Assembly (NCBI GenBank): GCA_028023455.1
Contig: JAQFVV010000036.1
Location: 7,873,576-7,937,575 of the forward strand
DNA: 64,000 bases
Direction of reading: 5' to 3'
Source of the DNA: Epiperipatus broadwayi
Lineage: Eukaryota; Onychophora; Udeonychophora; Euonychophora; Peripatidae
The translations under genes and the position numbers were made by a program. The notes below the pieces were generated by a model, which did no database searches, was not told where the DNA came from, and worked only from the letters and a program-made list of their open reading frames with translations. The number at the start of each line of letters is the position of its first letter. Position 1 is the first letter of the stretch. This document shows positions 37,321 to 48,169 of this stretch, one piece after another.

Positions 37321-37399
37321 ATATAGAACACGTGAGGCAAACATTATGATGAGGGAAACAATGTACACATAATAATGCATGGAGACTCTGCTCAAACAT
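36275..37399 (-). CDS. PLE RT (C-terminal part) with GIY-YIG endonuclease, family 2
   Basis: This 374-codon frame is open throughout. Residues 1 to about 40 look like flanking sequence. PLE homology starts near FEKTKFKAIWWVRYIDDYFL, which holds the catalytic YIDD. IYMDVNI-like YMDVNIKK is the next RT block and HGLLSNWYSDFEYE the thumb. The linker has basic, N-rich helices. The C-terminal nuclease has GIYIIVCENC and SYVGTTKNTLRTRFKQHL, giving the GIY, YVG and arginine signatures, then KERIIKECNYIKKLNP with the catalytic glutamate. The N-terminal RT blocks are absent, so the copy is not autonomous, but the lack of stops implies recent insertion. Confidence 0.88.
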   Translation of the reverse strand: MFEQSLHALLCVHCFPHHNVCLTCSILLEHKLTALLILLFIIYFEKTKFKAIWWVRYIDDYFLIFNGNNSKGVNFCRYINSIEDNIKFTIQKEDNNMINYMDVNIKKYYDNGFTKIDTVVFRKNTFHGLLSNWYSDFEYEHKINIINNRINRAVNLCSNNIGLNNELNKIKIEFLKNEYPEKIIYNLLNKKNISKIIRKICNNHYIIGKNNYNKNISHNIDNKVIYNSYNVSKEVFKEIKKIIKNINLKYKYKIDLLVKPVYKKKCSLGNLINNNGIKCELDKMNGIYIIVCENCKKEGNNVSYVGTTKNTLRTRFKQHLKDKNSSVFIHREKYSHRNFSIKMIEKVRNYKERIIKECNYIKKLNPVLNKINGI

Positions 37400-38042
37400 A
37401 CATTTATATAAGAGAACTATGTGATACCCGTGGCTGTACTCATCTGCATGAATGAATAATGAACAATAAGTATCCTGTGGGTTTTCTAATCATCATCAAA
37501 GCAATGTTCAGCAGATTACCCACCAATGCTGAAACAAACTTAAAGGATATACAAAAGTGGCAAACAATTAGGCCACCAGCACAGAATAAGCCATATAACA
37601 TTAACACTTTTTTAATAAAATAGAAATAAATTACCCTTATCAATCTGCTAAATTGGAAGGCACATACAGTTTTAGAAGCGTGAACTAAGCTCAAAAGATG
37701 TAAGAAAACTAAACATCACATGATCACTATCTCATATAGTAGATGGCACTACTATATGGAGAGTGTTGTTTTGTTTTGAATTGTTTAATGTAAGAAAACT
37801 ATTATAGGAAACATTTGAGATAACAGCCAACCATAAATCAGATGATATGAAAGAATATTACTTAATATTATAATATTAGTATAAGCACAAAATCCTGGAA
37901 AGATGTACAGGGTGAGGCTGTGTGGTGATGATGTGTTATGGATTCGTTGGACTAACCATTAAACTTTTATGCAAGTGGTTTCCTAAATTGACTTTCTTTA
38001 ATCTCTATATCTAAATGAACAAGTAATGATTTAATACGCAAT
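37400..38042. other. No recognised gene
   Basis: Spacer between PLE-4 and the hAT element. Open frames here carry no recognisable motif. Confidence 0.4.
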
Positions 38043-38050
38043 GGATTATA
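38043..38050 (+). repeat. Left 8-bp target-site duplication of hAT element
   Basis: GGATTATA, identical to 42636-42643. Eight base pairs is the standard hAT duplication length. Confidence 0.9.
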
Positions 38051-38108
38051 CAGGGCCAGCGCTGGGTACTAGGCGCCCGCATGCAAATTTGATTTTGGCG
38101 CCCCTGTC
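38051..38108 (+). repeat. hAT left terminal inverted repeat
   Basis: Begins CAGGGCCAGCGCTGGG, followed by CTAGGCGCCCGCATGC. The reverse complement of the right end begins CAGGGCCGGCGG and contains GCATGC and GGGCGC elements in a slightly different arrangement. Confidence 0.85.
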
Positions 38109-38192
38109 AATATGTATGTTTACTAAGGTGACCCGACCGTGTCCCATGGCGTTTTAAAAAAGTCATGATTTTTAGAAAGAATGCACGATGTA

Positions 38193-38287
38193 ATGCTATT
38201 TTTGATATCAAAAATAGCATAAAATTGATTGTTAAATTATATATTATTTCATACAAACGGTTTGTATGAAATAATATATAATTTAAC
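38193..38287. repeat. Two adjacent perfect palindromes in the hAT subterminal region
   Basis: 38193-38220 is a perfect 28-bp palindrome centred on GATATC. 38231-38287 is a perfect inverted repeat of 28-bp arms with one central G. They lie only 10 bp apart, between the element end and the 3' end of the transposase. Confidence 0.95.
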
Positions 38288-38580
38288 ACGGCAAATTTAG
38301 ATGTTAGAAAAATTTGCAGAAATTTTAAAAATAATGTGTTTGTTAAAAATAGACAGAGTGATTCAAATATATATATATAATAAATTAAAAAAAAATAATG
38401 TTTGAGATTAAAATATTTAAATGTTTAAAATAATTTTCGAAAAACATTTACATATTTTAATCTCAAATATTTTTTTTTTTTAAAATTTCATATTTATTAT
38501 TTGCGTCACTGTCTGTTTTTAACAAACCCATTATTTTTAAAATTTTTGCTAATTTTTCTAACCTCTAAATTTATGCAAAT
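38288..38580. repeat. Foldback of about 135-bp arms in the hAT element
   Basis: Left arm about 38288-38430 and right arm about 38440-38580 are imperfect reverse complements, sharing ttagannttagaaaaatt, taatgngtttgttaaaaa, gacag and tttgagattaaaatat. It follows directly on the palindromes. It may be a separate nested foldback element. Confidence 0.75.
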
Positions 38581-38931
38581 ATTAGCAAATTTAATAATAA
38601 ATTTACAATTTATAAATGAAATAATTTTAAAAAAAGATAATATTACAAACATACATATTTAATTTATTATTATTAATGTACGCTATATCTATATAAACGC
38701 TCCATATAATCCAAATTTTTAATCAGACCCCCCCCCCCGGTCAATGGTGTCCCGTTTTACCAATGTTAAAATCTGGTCACTTTAATGTATACCACCTACA
38801 TGTTATAAATATTAGTGTACAAAATCTTTCTAAGGGAAACAAACAAGGCAATGTAAATAAATAATTTTTAATATTAAAAAAAAAAGAAAATACAGTTAAA
38901 AAAAGTAAATGCATTACAAAACATGTTATAA

Positions 38932-41437
38932 TTATAATAATTTTATACTCCTTGACTTCATATTAATAAACCTTGATATGATTGTATTTATTTCCAGTTC
39001 TGCACAAATATCATTTTCAATAGCAATTAATGCCAAATTAACAAGCCGTTTTTGTGACATAGTTGTTCTCAAGTAAGTTTTAATTAATTTTAACTTAGAA
39101 AAAGAGCTTTCACCGCTTGCAACACTAACAGGTAATGTTAATAATATTCTTAAAGCTATTGATAAGTTTGGCATAGATAAATTATTAGAAACTATAAAAT
39201 TAAGTGTTTCGAAAGGGTTTTGAGAATTTAAAAAATCCTTTTGAAAAATATCTCGAAAAGCACATAATTTCGTCGAATAAATCTGTAGCATTAATATCTT
39301 TACTGTTATCAAATTTCAAAATATTTTCTAAATCTTTGCATTTTGCTTGTAACTTCGCTCTTATTAATTTCTGATATTTTATATAGAAAATTGAAATTAT
39401 TATAACATGCTTGAGGAGTTCAAAGCGTTCTGTTAAAGAATTAATCGCTACATCTAAAAGTGTAAAAAACATGTTTATTTTAAATTTTTCTTCAGGTATT
39501 TGAGGTGTTTCGTCCTGATGCTCGTAATCAAATTGACGAGTTTTTTTCCATTGTCGAACTTCTTTGGCAGTTTTAAATTCTTTCTCTCCATCAACCTCTT
39601 CGCTAAGTTCATCTGCAATTTTGAGAATGTTTTTGAAATTTGAATCTGATCGATATTCTCGTAAAAATTTATTTAGATTTGCGATCGATTCTAAAGCAAG
39701 TGAAGCATTCATATTTACATTTTGGAGCATTTTACTGACAGGATTTATTCTATTTAATATATCATGCCAAATTATTAAAGAACAAATAAATTTGTAATCC
39801 TTAAGGTTAGTGCAGAGTGATTGAGCTTCATGTTGAATTTCTCTATTAAAAGATTCGTTTTTCATTATTTCATAGAGTGCATCATAAATTTCACCAAACT
39901 GATACCGTAGAGGCCGGATTGCATCAATTCTGCTTTCCCATCGTGTTTCTGATGGTTGTTTTAGAGTTAAAGTTTTAATAAATTTTAAAAGGATTGACCA
40001 CCGTTTATAAGATGATGAAAAAAAATTGTATATTTTTTGAACAATTGCAAAAAAACCAATTGTATCTACATTGACTTTGGCGGCATCGTTTATGATTAAG
40101 TTTAAAGAATGAGCAGTACATGGTACATAAAATGCACGAGGGTTTTTGGTTAAAATCAAATTTTGAAGTCCAGCCTTTTTGCCTTTCATGTTGGCCCCAT
40201 TATCATACCCTTGACCACGCATGTCTTCAATGGGAATATTCCATTTTTCCAGTTGTTCAATTATTGTTGTACATAAACCTCGTCCAGTGGAATCTGTTAT
40301 ATCTATGAAACCTAAAAAGTTTTCTCTAATTTTAACCGTTCCATTATTACAAAAAACGAAGCGAATAATTATGGTCATTTGTTCAGTTTTACTTGCATCT
40401 GGTGTACAATCTAAAATAATAGAATAATATTTGGATTTCTTTATCGATAATAAAATTGTTTCCCTAATTGCTGTACTTAAAATTTCCAATAATTCATTTT
40501 GGCTATCTTTGCTCAAATAATGTACTCTATTGTTTTGATCTAGGGCCCTCTCAACATGATTTTCCATAACGGGATCAAACTTCGCAAATAATTCAATTAA
40601 TTTTAAAAAATTTCCGTTATTTTTTTCGTATAATTTATCAGATGATCCGCGAAATGCTAAATTTTGACTACCAAGGAATTTGATAATTTCAATCAGCTGT
40701 TCCAAAACACTCCTCCAATGTTTCTTTTCCATTTCATATAAATTTTGAGATTGACAATCAATAGTAATTTTGTTTTTTAATCTTTTCTCAAGTTCATTCC
40801 AATTCAATAAACTTTTCATGTAAGCCATACTAGTTTCATGTCTGTGTAAAGTTGTACTTAAATTTCTCCAATTATTGTATTCTTCTATGAGGCTAGATTC
40901 AGTAGATCCAAAAACTTTGCAACAAAAGCAAAACACAGAGTTCAAAATTTCGGAATAAATAAGCCGTTTTCGAAAAACTACTTCTCCATTTTCCATTTTT
41001 CTATTATAATATACATCAGAAAATTTACGGCCATGTACATCGTTCGGATATATAATATCTTTCTTTTGAACAGGCTCCATTTCTACTAAAATAACACGTA
41101 GTTTGTCATCGATTTTATTCCATTCAGCTGGATCTTCTAAATTTGTACACATTTGATATGATATTGGCACAATGACTTTGTTGTCACTTAACTGTTTCTT
41201 ACTAAAATCTTGTTCAATATTTTCAACAGTTCCCTGTGATCTAGATGATGTGCACGGTTCTAGTTCTTGTTGAGTATAAGCTATTTCAGAAGCAGTTGAT
41301 ATTTTAAGATATTTATTAAGTGATCCACTTTGTTTTTTAATGTTTGCTATTTTTTCAGCTTGGCGTTTACGATTTTGTGCACCGGATAGTTTTTTCTTAG
41401 TTTTTGATTCCATATTACTTTTACTTATGAACGCCAC
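38932..41437 (-). pseudogene. hAT transposase, ZMYM1-like, one frameshift
   Basis: The main frame, 41437-39200 (745 codons), is intact. The N-terminus is basic (KKKLSGAQNRKRQAEKIANI). A TTF-type zinc-finger-like region follows near residues 120-180 (RKFSDVYY, RLIYSEILNSVFCFCCKVF). The RNase H-like core has the first catalytic Asp in YSIILDCTPDAS, the second in GQGYDNGANMKG, the hAT CxxH motif in VPCTAHSLNL and the conserved TRWESR. The catalytic Glu and dimerisation domain, ALRILLTLPVSVASGESSFS, lie in the overlapping frame 39312-38932. A single frameshift near 39265-39275, after LFDEI, therefore separates it from the rest. The first ATG or the one 8 codons later (MESKTKKKL) could be the start. 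Inactive unless the frame is restored. Confidence 0.93.
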
Positions 41438-42529
41438 TTTAAAATAATTTTCAAATGTAATAAATAAATAAATACGGACTCTAATTTATATATTTACATC
41501 ATGTATCTTAATACTTAAGATTATATATCACTAATTTAGATGTCCAACACAAATTACTTCTTGCGCCAAAATACAAAACTCTATACGCGGAGGGGAAGAA
41601 GTTGTTTAACTTGTTTACCTAAAAAAGGCAGCTAATAAATTGGAAATATTCAGCCATTGACATTAAAAATGGTCAGGTTTTAAAATAACTCAAGTGTCCA
41701 GTTTTTTACGCTTGATTGAACATTTTAGTTTTACCATTGGCAAGATTTTCTTTTGTTATCATATATTTTTCTAATTAACACAGGTGGCCTGCCAGGCCTG
41801 ATTTGCGATTTCAATAGAAAATTTCCTGGGATTATAATTATTGTTTACAAGTTCTTACTAAGATTTTAAAATTTGCGATAAACATCATAAGCAAACGTAT
41901 GTAATTAATTTGCAAACCTAATTAGTATGCAGAAAAAATAGACTTTTGACAACGATTAAAATATATAAAATAAAAAGTAAGCTGAAAATTATATTAAGTT
42001 TACTGGAATTATACCTATAATATATATTACATACACGTTCGAATATTTATATCAAATTATTATTTAAATAAAAAATTAGAAAATGTTTTATTTTGCAATA
42101 TTATAATCGTTTCTTACGATTTCAAAATTATGTACATGATCTAATATATATATATACGCATATACATACATAAGTTCTAATTTATAATACTTTTAGTGTG
42201 TGTTTATTTATATATTTGCTAGCAGAAAGTTACTTATAGTTTACTATAAGCAGTACTATATATATATAAACATTACAATATGAAATTTGTAATATAATAA
42301 ACTTTATGTTTAGTTTATTGTTCATGATAAATAATAGATTTGATTGTTTTATATTTTTAATATTAAGCAGAGCTTGTGTGCAGGCCTGCTTGTGTGTGTC
42401 ATTTAATAAGATATAATATGACTTCATATGATTTTCAATAATCTACTCTCAATAATTTTTGTAAATAAACATTTGAGAATAATATTCTTCAAATGTGAGT
42501 ATTTTTGTTAGTAGAGTTTTAATTTCTCA
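41438..42529. other. hAT 5' region, non-coding
   Basis: A+T-rich sequence between the transposase start and the right terminal repeat. It presumably holds the transposase promoter, but I see no clear TATA position. Confidence 0.4.
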
Positions 42530-42635
42530 GGGATGGCGCCTTCTTTTTCAGATGCTAATCTCTCAGTGATGGCGCCTCCTTCTGCCAGCGCCCGCATGCC
42601 TAGCATGCGTTGCATGCCCGCTTCCGCCGGCCCTG
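42530..42635 (-). repeat. hAT right terminal inverted repeat
   Basis: Ends GCCGGCCCTG. It contains two ggatggcgcc / gatggcgcc direct repeats and several GCATGC boxes, which may be transposase binding sites. Confidence 0.8.
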
Positions 42636-42643
42636 GGATTATA
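42636..42643 (+). repeat. Right 8-bp target-site duplication of hAT element
   Basis: GGATTATA, identical to 38043-38050. Confidence 0.9.
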
Positions 42644-44600
42644 TATGCAATGAAGTGAAGTTAACATACTTATAAGAGAATATAAAATACAAATAAAACA
42701 TAAAATGCATGTTCGTTAAATTACTACATTAGGTTCAAATACGTATTTAAATCTATTGGCTATTAGCCAATCAAATAATAGCATATTTGTTTAATTATAA
42801 CATAAAATCTTAAAAGTTGATTGTATACTTTTTCATTTCCATTTATAAGGAATATTTATAAATTAGTTGATTTACACATAGGTTCTGAATAGCCAAGATA
42901 TTTTAAGATGTAGGATATGTATAATTTTAATTAATTTATACTCAAAAGTTAATGAAATTGTATTACTTTATTTTAGGAGTGATTCCAAAATTGAAATATT
43001 TTACTACTTTTAATTTATCAGTATAGAAGATTAAGAATGGTTGTTATTCAAATAATTATTCCACAAGTGCTATAACAGCCAAAATAGTTTCCTGGTTATC
43101 TGTTATTTCTTTCCATAACTAGATTGTAATTTTAATCATAAGATAACTCACAATGTTATTTCTAATATAAGTTCAAAGTGGAATTATAATTAGTTCTTTG
43201 TCGTTCAGACACTGTCACACATAAGTATTAAAACAGTATATTATTTTACACATACGTAACACTATTGTATGTGTTAAAGTTATGAAAGCAAACATTTTAT
43301 CCAAGATTAATTATAATATTTCATTTTGCACATGTGTAACACTACAATATGTGTTAAAGTTATGAAAGCAAAACATTTTATCCAAGGTTAAAATATAGAC
43401 TATAAGCAATATGAATTTTCAAGTAGACAACCCATTAACACTGCTATTCCTGTTATCACTGTTGACAATCAATTCCAGTATATTTCAGTGTAGACATTTG
43501 GAAGATTATTAGCGGCTAGAGTCATGGTTGGAAAACTTGAACAGGTTTACGATTTAGCTATACATTTTGCTATTAATACTTGATCATGTTACTATTTAAA
43601 TTATTTAAGAGAAGTTTTAACTTAACTTCCTTCTTTACCTTTACATTTTCTCCTTTTTTTAAAAGAAGCTTTCGTTTTTGTTATATGCTTAATGGTAATT
43701 TTTTTTACACTTGCTTTTACTACAGCAATTCTTCAAAAATAAATGTCTCTGGCAGTTCTATTTTGTTTCTTAGCAAATTAAATTTCTTCTCATTTACATG
43801 TCTGTTAAAAAATGAAAAAAAAAAAAAAATGCATTTATCTTATCATATTTTATAACTTATTTTAAAAGAAATTAAATAAATCTTTTAATTAAACCAAAAT
43901 AATCTTTAGGATTATTTAAAGAGAAATACAATTAATAATTATTTGTTCTTATTTATCTTACGAAAGTTGATGTAATAGACTGTTGTTTTTCACCTTCAGG
44001 TTAAGCACAGTTTACCTAACTTAGTTTTTGGAAACAGCAAAACTAATAGACAAAAGAAAGAAAGAAAAAATAATAAATAAGGCAAAAAATGGAATTATAT
44101 AATCTCATTGTTTATCTAATTTGAAACAGACTAGAAATTATTATAAAGTTGAATAAAACAATGCTATATAAAAATAATCATAAATATTAACCATAATTAT
44201 AAAGTTGTTTTTTTTTTTAATCAAAAGAGCTTTATTGACTTCATTTAAAATTTGAATTTACATTTTTACATCTTGTTTTACAAAGTTTAATCAATGAATT
44301 TATTAAGTATATATGGATACATCTATGGGAATCATGAGATTGAAACCACAGTGGGCGTTATCATTCCCGGTTTAATTGTTTGAATTTACATTCTTAGTTC
44401 ATATGTCATAGAAAACTTAACTCATGATTTTATCAAGTATATATATCAATAAATTTATAATAACAACAGAGATTTAAACCACAATTGCAACAAAAACCCT
44501 GCCTCATCCTAGAGGCCTCCATGACTAGTATTCACAATAACTTAGTTTGGTATATAGTTTTGAGGTATCATTTTCATACTTGAAAACCATTATTAATCAG
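42644..44600. other. No recognised gene; short direct repeat
   Basis: No coding motif. A short tandem repeat, offset about 79 bp, occurs at about 43250-43395 (gtgttaaagttatgaaagca twice). Confidence 0.45.
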
Positions 44601-44624
44601 TAATTTTCAGAATAACTTAGGTTC

Positions 44625-45973
44625 TTAACCTTCAAATTGCTCAAAGGCCTGAATGTTCAAACTGGCAATATCAGTGAAAAAGCTTGCCCATATGTGACCC
44701 ATGGCTGGCACTAGTGATATGCCATCAGTCCAGACTTTTCTCTGCATTGATGTGGACCGTGTTCCACCAGGAATAATGGCATGCTGTAGGGTTCTTTCTA
44801 TAATTACCTTTACCCTAATTAAGATTCTAAGATAATTCTGCTGTGTTTCACATTTAATTTCTTTATCTGTTATTCCCTTAGAAATGATAAGGTGCAGCCA
44901 CACTTCATATCAGTTCTGCCTTTATCTATGCTTATATTTGTCACAAATGAGGTAAGCACTACTTTTTGTCTTGACTTCATCCTTAGAATCTGTTGTTTCT
45001 AGATTGTATTATTTCAACATTGTCAGTTTCACTAATTTTCTGTTCTACATCCTTGTCTTGATGATATCTGTCACTTTGCGTTTCTTCATCTTCCAGTACC
45101 TTTAAAAGCTCCTGTTCACACATGTCAGTCTTCATGATTATATTTGTCTGATTTTCATTGATCTTATTCGCAGAATTTAATAATTGAGGCAAAACTGGCA
45201 TCGGTTCATGATTACCTGATTTTAACTTCTTTGCTTTAATTTTCGAATTACATTGATCATTTTCTGCACAATTTTTATTTGAGTCTGAGCTTGCTTTTGA
45301 AAGATGGAAGGATGGGGAGCTTTTAGATTTTTTTTCACTTTATTAATTTCCTTTTGTTTTTGGGATGCAACAAAGCAGACTCTTCAGTGTATGACGAAAG
45401 AGCTTCAATACTAGAAGAAATCAGTCTGGTTTGTTGAATTCCCAGATCTGAACTTAGAGTCACTGAAGATTCTGTTAAATCAGTTTGGTCTGCTAACATG
45501 AGATTAGATGTTTGAAGTTGTGTATATTTTGGAGTTTGCAAATCTGGCATCTTATTAAGTTCTGAGTGATCTAATATAAGTAGGTCATCCGTTGTGATTG
45601 TTGTGTATCTTCATCACATTGATGGAATATTGACCTTCTAAGATTGCAATGATTGCATAACTTTCCAGGGCCATCTTTCACCAAATGCGTATGCAACCAG
45701 CAAAAAAAACCTCTGCGGCAGTATGTCCCAAAATGAAATTATCAGTGGGGCAGATTCAGCACAGTGAATTGGGGGAATAGTCACTAGAGATGTTTTTTTG
45801 GACAGAGCAATTGAAAAAATGGCAAGGTTGATTAAGATGGGCATTTGAGCTCTTCTTTCAAGGATATAATTAAATCTTGTGACTGTGCCATAGGGTTCTA
45901 GGAGTTTCTGTAAATCAGCCTTTCCAAAATTCAAATAACAGTTCCTGATATGGCCAGACAAGGAATTACACAT
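44625..45973 (-). pseudogene. Unidentified coding-like remnant, possibly with an RRM-like start
   Basis: Four minus-strand frames lie end to end with non-A+T-rich, protein-like composition: 45973-45638, 45550-45335, 45201-44983 and 44903-44625. The first contains ADLQKLLEPYGTVTRFNYIL, which resembles the helix 1-strand 2 part of RNA-recognition motifs, but the RNP1 and RNP2 signatures are not visible. The middle frames are Ser/Thr/Glu/Lys-rich (SSVTLSSDLGIQQTRLISSS; KVLEDEETQSDRYHQDKDVE), typical of disordered regions. Frame changes and stops separate the pieces. It could be a decayed retrocopy of a host gene. I cannot name it. Confidence 0.35.
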
Positions 45974-46512
45974 CTAAAAATATACTAATTAACTGTAAGT
46001 GGCAGAAGTCATCATCTGCTTTACATTCATTTGTAAATAAAGAACATTTATAAATGAAGCATATACTACACATTAGGAATGTACTTCTATCAGTAGATGA
46101 ATGTGGTCTGTCCTCATTTCTACAGGTCAAATAGAATATATAATTTCTACTCTATTAGTTACAGGTTGCAAATAACAAATATTTTGTATTTATATGCTGG
46201 CAAATAGCTAGAGAGAAATATAGCTCTACTGAGATTTGCTTAATCCATTTCCATTTCAATTTAATTCAAATCCAATTTTTTTCTAAAGTCTGTGCTAGCC
46301 TATTTATTAACTTTTGCCAAGGGGCTGATGATAAAATAATAGACAAATTAAATTGGAATATGTGAGTACCTTTATATAAAATGAATAATGCTCCATCTGT
46401 AAATATAAATGACATTGCTTCAGATTGCAATAATTAATTGCAAGGATTAATTTAAAATAACTATAATTTTAATCTTTTTGATGACAGTTGTTTACTAACA
46501 GAACATTATATA
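45974..46512. other. No recognised feature
   Basis: A+T-rich spacer before the Tigger-like element. Confidence 0.4.
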
Positions 46513-47609
46513 CACCTGGGTCTCTTTTTACACGGACTTATTTAACACGATTTTGAAGTTGCGCGATTCGTGTTTCACTGGAAGTCGATCTCCGATATTG
46601 CGCTATTACTTTAAATAATAAATTTCACGCACTTACATTATACTGAAAGTAATAGCACATTATTGGAATTCGACTTTCAACTTAGTAATTTCAATGTTTT
46701 CAGTGCTTTATAATAGTAAGATTTTATGCAATAATGAAATTAAAATCATGATTTCCACATTTTATGTATACACACATTAAATTTTACAAGATTATAATGT
46801 AAATTTGTTCAAACATTGTGCGTGTTAATTTTGCATTTTAAATCACATTCTGTTTTTGCTTTTTAAAAAAGAACGTAATCAATTATTAATCATTTAGAGT
46901 CCACAAGTTTATTTTTAAAAGGTCAGTAATAGCAGTGGGCATCAATTAAATTTGACAATTAAAAATTAAAATCTGATTTTTAATTGTAATTAACAATTTA
47001 AAAATTACTTACGCGACTTGAAATAATGTGATGTGAAATTTGATTTTTAAACGGAATTGAAAATTAAAGACAAAAATAAGAATTTAATTTTTAGTTGTTA
47101 GTTTTAATTAAATTTTTCCCAGAAGTTGTGAATAAATGTCTTTTTATTATCATAAGTCTAAGTTCATAAACAATTAATAAAATCATCGTCTCAAAGATTA
47201 ATTACTAATTACGTTGTCAACAGAAAAACATTAACACAACATGAGCGTGCAAACGAACATGTGTTTTGGCAAATAGCGATAATAATTAAAACATGTATAA
47301 AAAAATGTAAATTACCGTACTGTAAATTATGCGTAAAAATATATTATTTTGAATAAAACTAAATATTATAGTTAAAAAAAGTTTGTCTTGTATCAATTTT
47401 TTTCAAATTTGAAATTTTTTATGTCATATTTTATTTCCTTATTTTTTTTTTTTTGCGCGAATTTTAAAGTAATTTTACGTTGGTGCTTTGCTTTAACGCG
47501 AATTTTGAAAAATCACAGACCGCACCCCCTTTTTTTCAATGTAAGTTATGTCTATTTTTGCGTGTGTTTTCTGAGGAACCTATCTATCGCATAAAACGAG
47601 ACCCAGCTG
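46513..47609. mobile_element. Tigger/pogo-like non-autonomous DNA transposon (1097 bp)
   Basis: The left end CACCTGGGTCTCTTTTTACA and the reverse complement of the right end, CAGCTGGGTCTCGTTTTATG, form terminal inverted repeats. Each end is flanked by TA (46511-46512 and 47610-47611). CAG-type ends with a CTCGTTTTAT box and a TA target duplication are typical of the Tigger/pogo branch of Tc1/mariner. Inside are gcg-rich boxes (gcgcgaatttt, aacgcgaattttga) near the ends. No transposase is left, so it is non-autonomous. Confidence 0.7.
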
Positions 47610-47935
47610 TACTTCTATAGTTTTAATTTAATAGTATTGACAAATTATATTAATACCATTAACATTAATTCATCTGACAGACTGCATGTAAAAAATCTCA
47701 CACACAATTTGATAAAGTGTTAAGACACACCTTGAACAGCCCAATTCTTTATCATTTTCAAAAGATTTATTTATGAAATTCAGTTATTTTCATTCTATAA
47801 TCTACCAATCATGAGACCACACCACTGATATTGCACATCGATTTAACATTTCATAATTATTAATTAATATTAAAATTTTAGATAATTGACTAAATAGGGT
47901 TTGAAAAATATCAAGCCCTATCATAAGGTTCCAAT
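47610..47935. other. No recognised feature
   Basis: Spacer between the Tigger-like element and the PLE tandem. Confidence 0.4.
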
Positions 47936-48051
47936 ATATATATAAATGTAATAATATTATTCGATGTCTGTATTTTTTCAGAGCAATATACTTAATTATA
48001 TAATTAAATCTTTATAAATACAGTAATTAGATAATTAAAAATTTTACCCAC

Positions 48052-48105
48052 TTAGAAGCGCTTTCGATTATCCTAGCAATTATCCTAGTAATCTTTGTCA
48101 ACTAA
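48052..48105 (-). ncRNA. Hammerhead-like motif at PLE-5a 3' end
   Basis: Minus strand: stem I TTAG (48105-48102) pairs with CTAA (48055-48052). The core is TTGACAA (48101-48095) plus A. Stem II GATTA/TAATC is perfect, with an 18-nt loop containing a duplicated ctaggataatt. GAAA (48065-48062) follows, then the self-complementary stem III AGCGCT (48062-48057) and T at the cleavage position. Core positions 3/8 are U/A. Confidence 0.6.
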
Positions 48106-48169
48106 CACTTTGAAAGGCTAACCTTCCCACAATTCCGTGATCTTAGCATTTGCTGCCTGCCTGTTAATT

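Larger units (their letters stand above)
38051..42635 (-). mobile_element. Complete hAT transposon (ZMYM1-like type), 4585 bp
   Basis: Ends CAGGGCC...GGCCCTG are terminal inverted repeats. Both sides continue with GGCGCC- and GCATGC-containing G+C-rich sequence that stands out from the A+T-rich DNA. The element is flanked by a perfect 8-bp duplication GGATTATA. It carries one minus-strand transposase, broken by a single frameshift near its end. Its left subterminal region has two perfect palindromes and a larger foldback. It is young enough to keep an identical target duplication. Confidence 0.95.

Noticed and set aside
39564-40427. Plus-strand open frames over the hAT transposase
   Set aside because: They are antisense to the intact 745-codon transposase frame.
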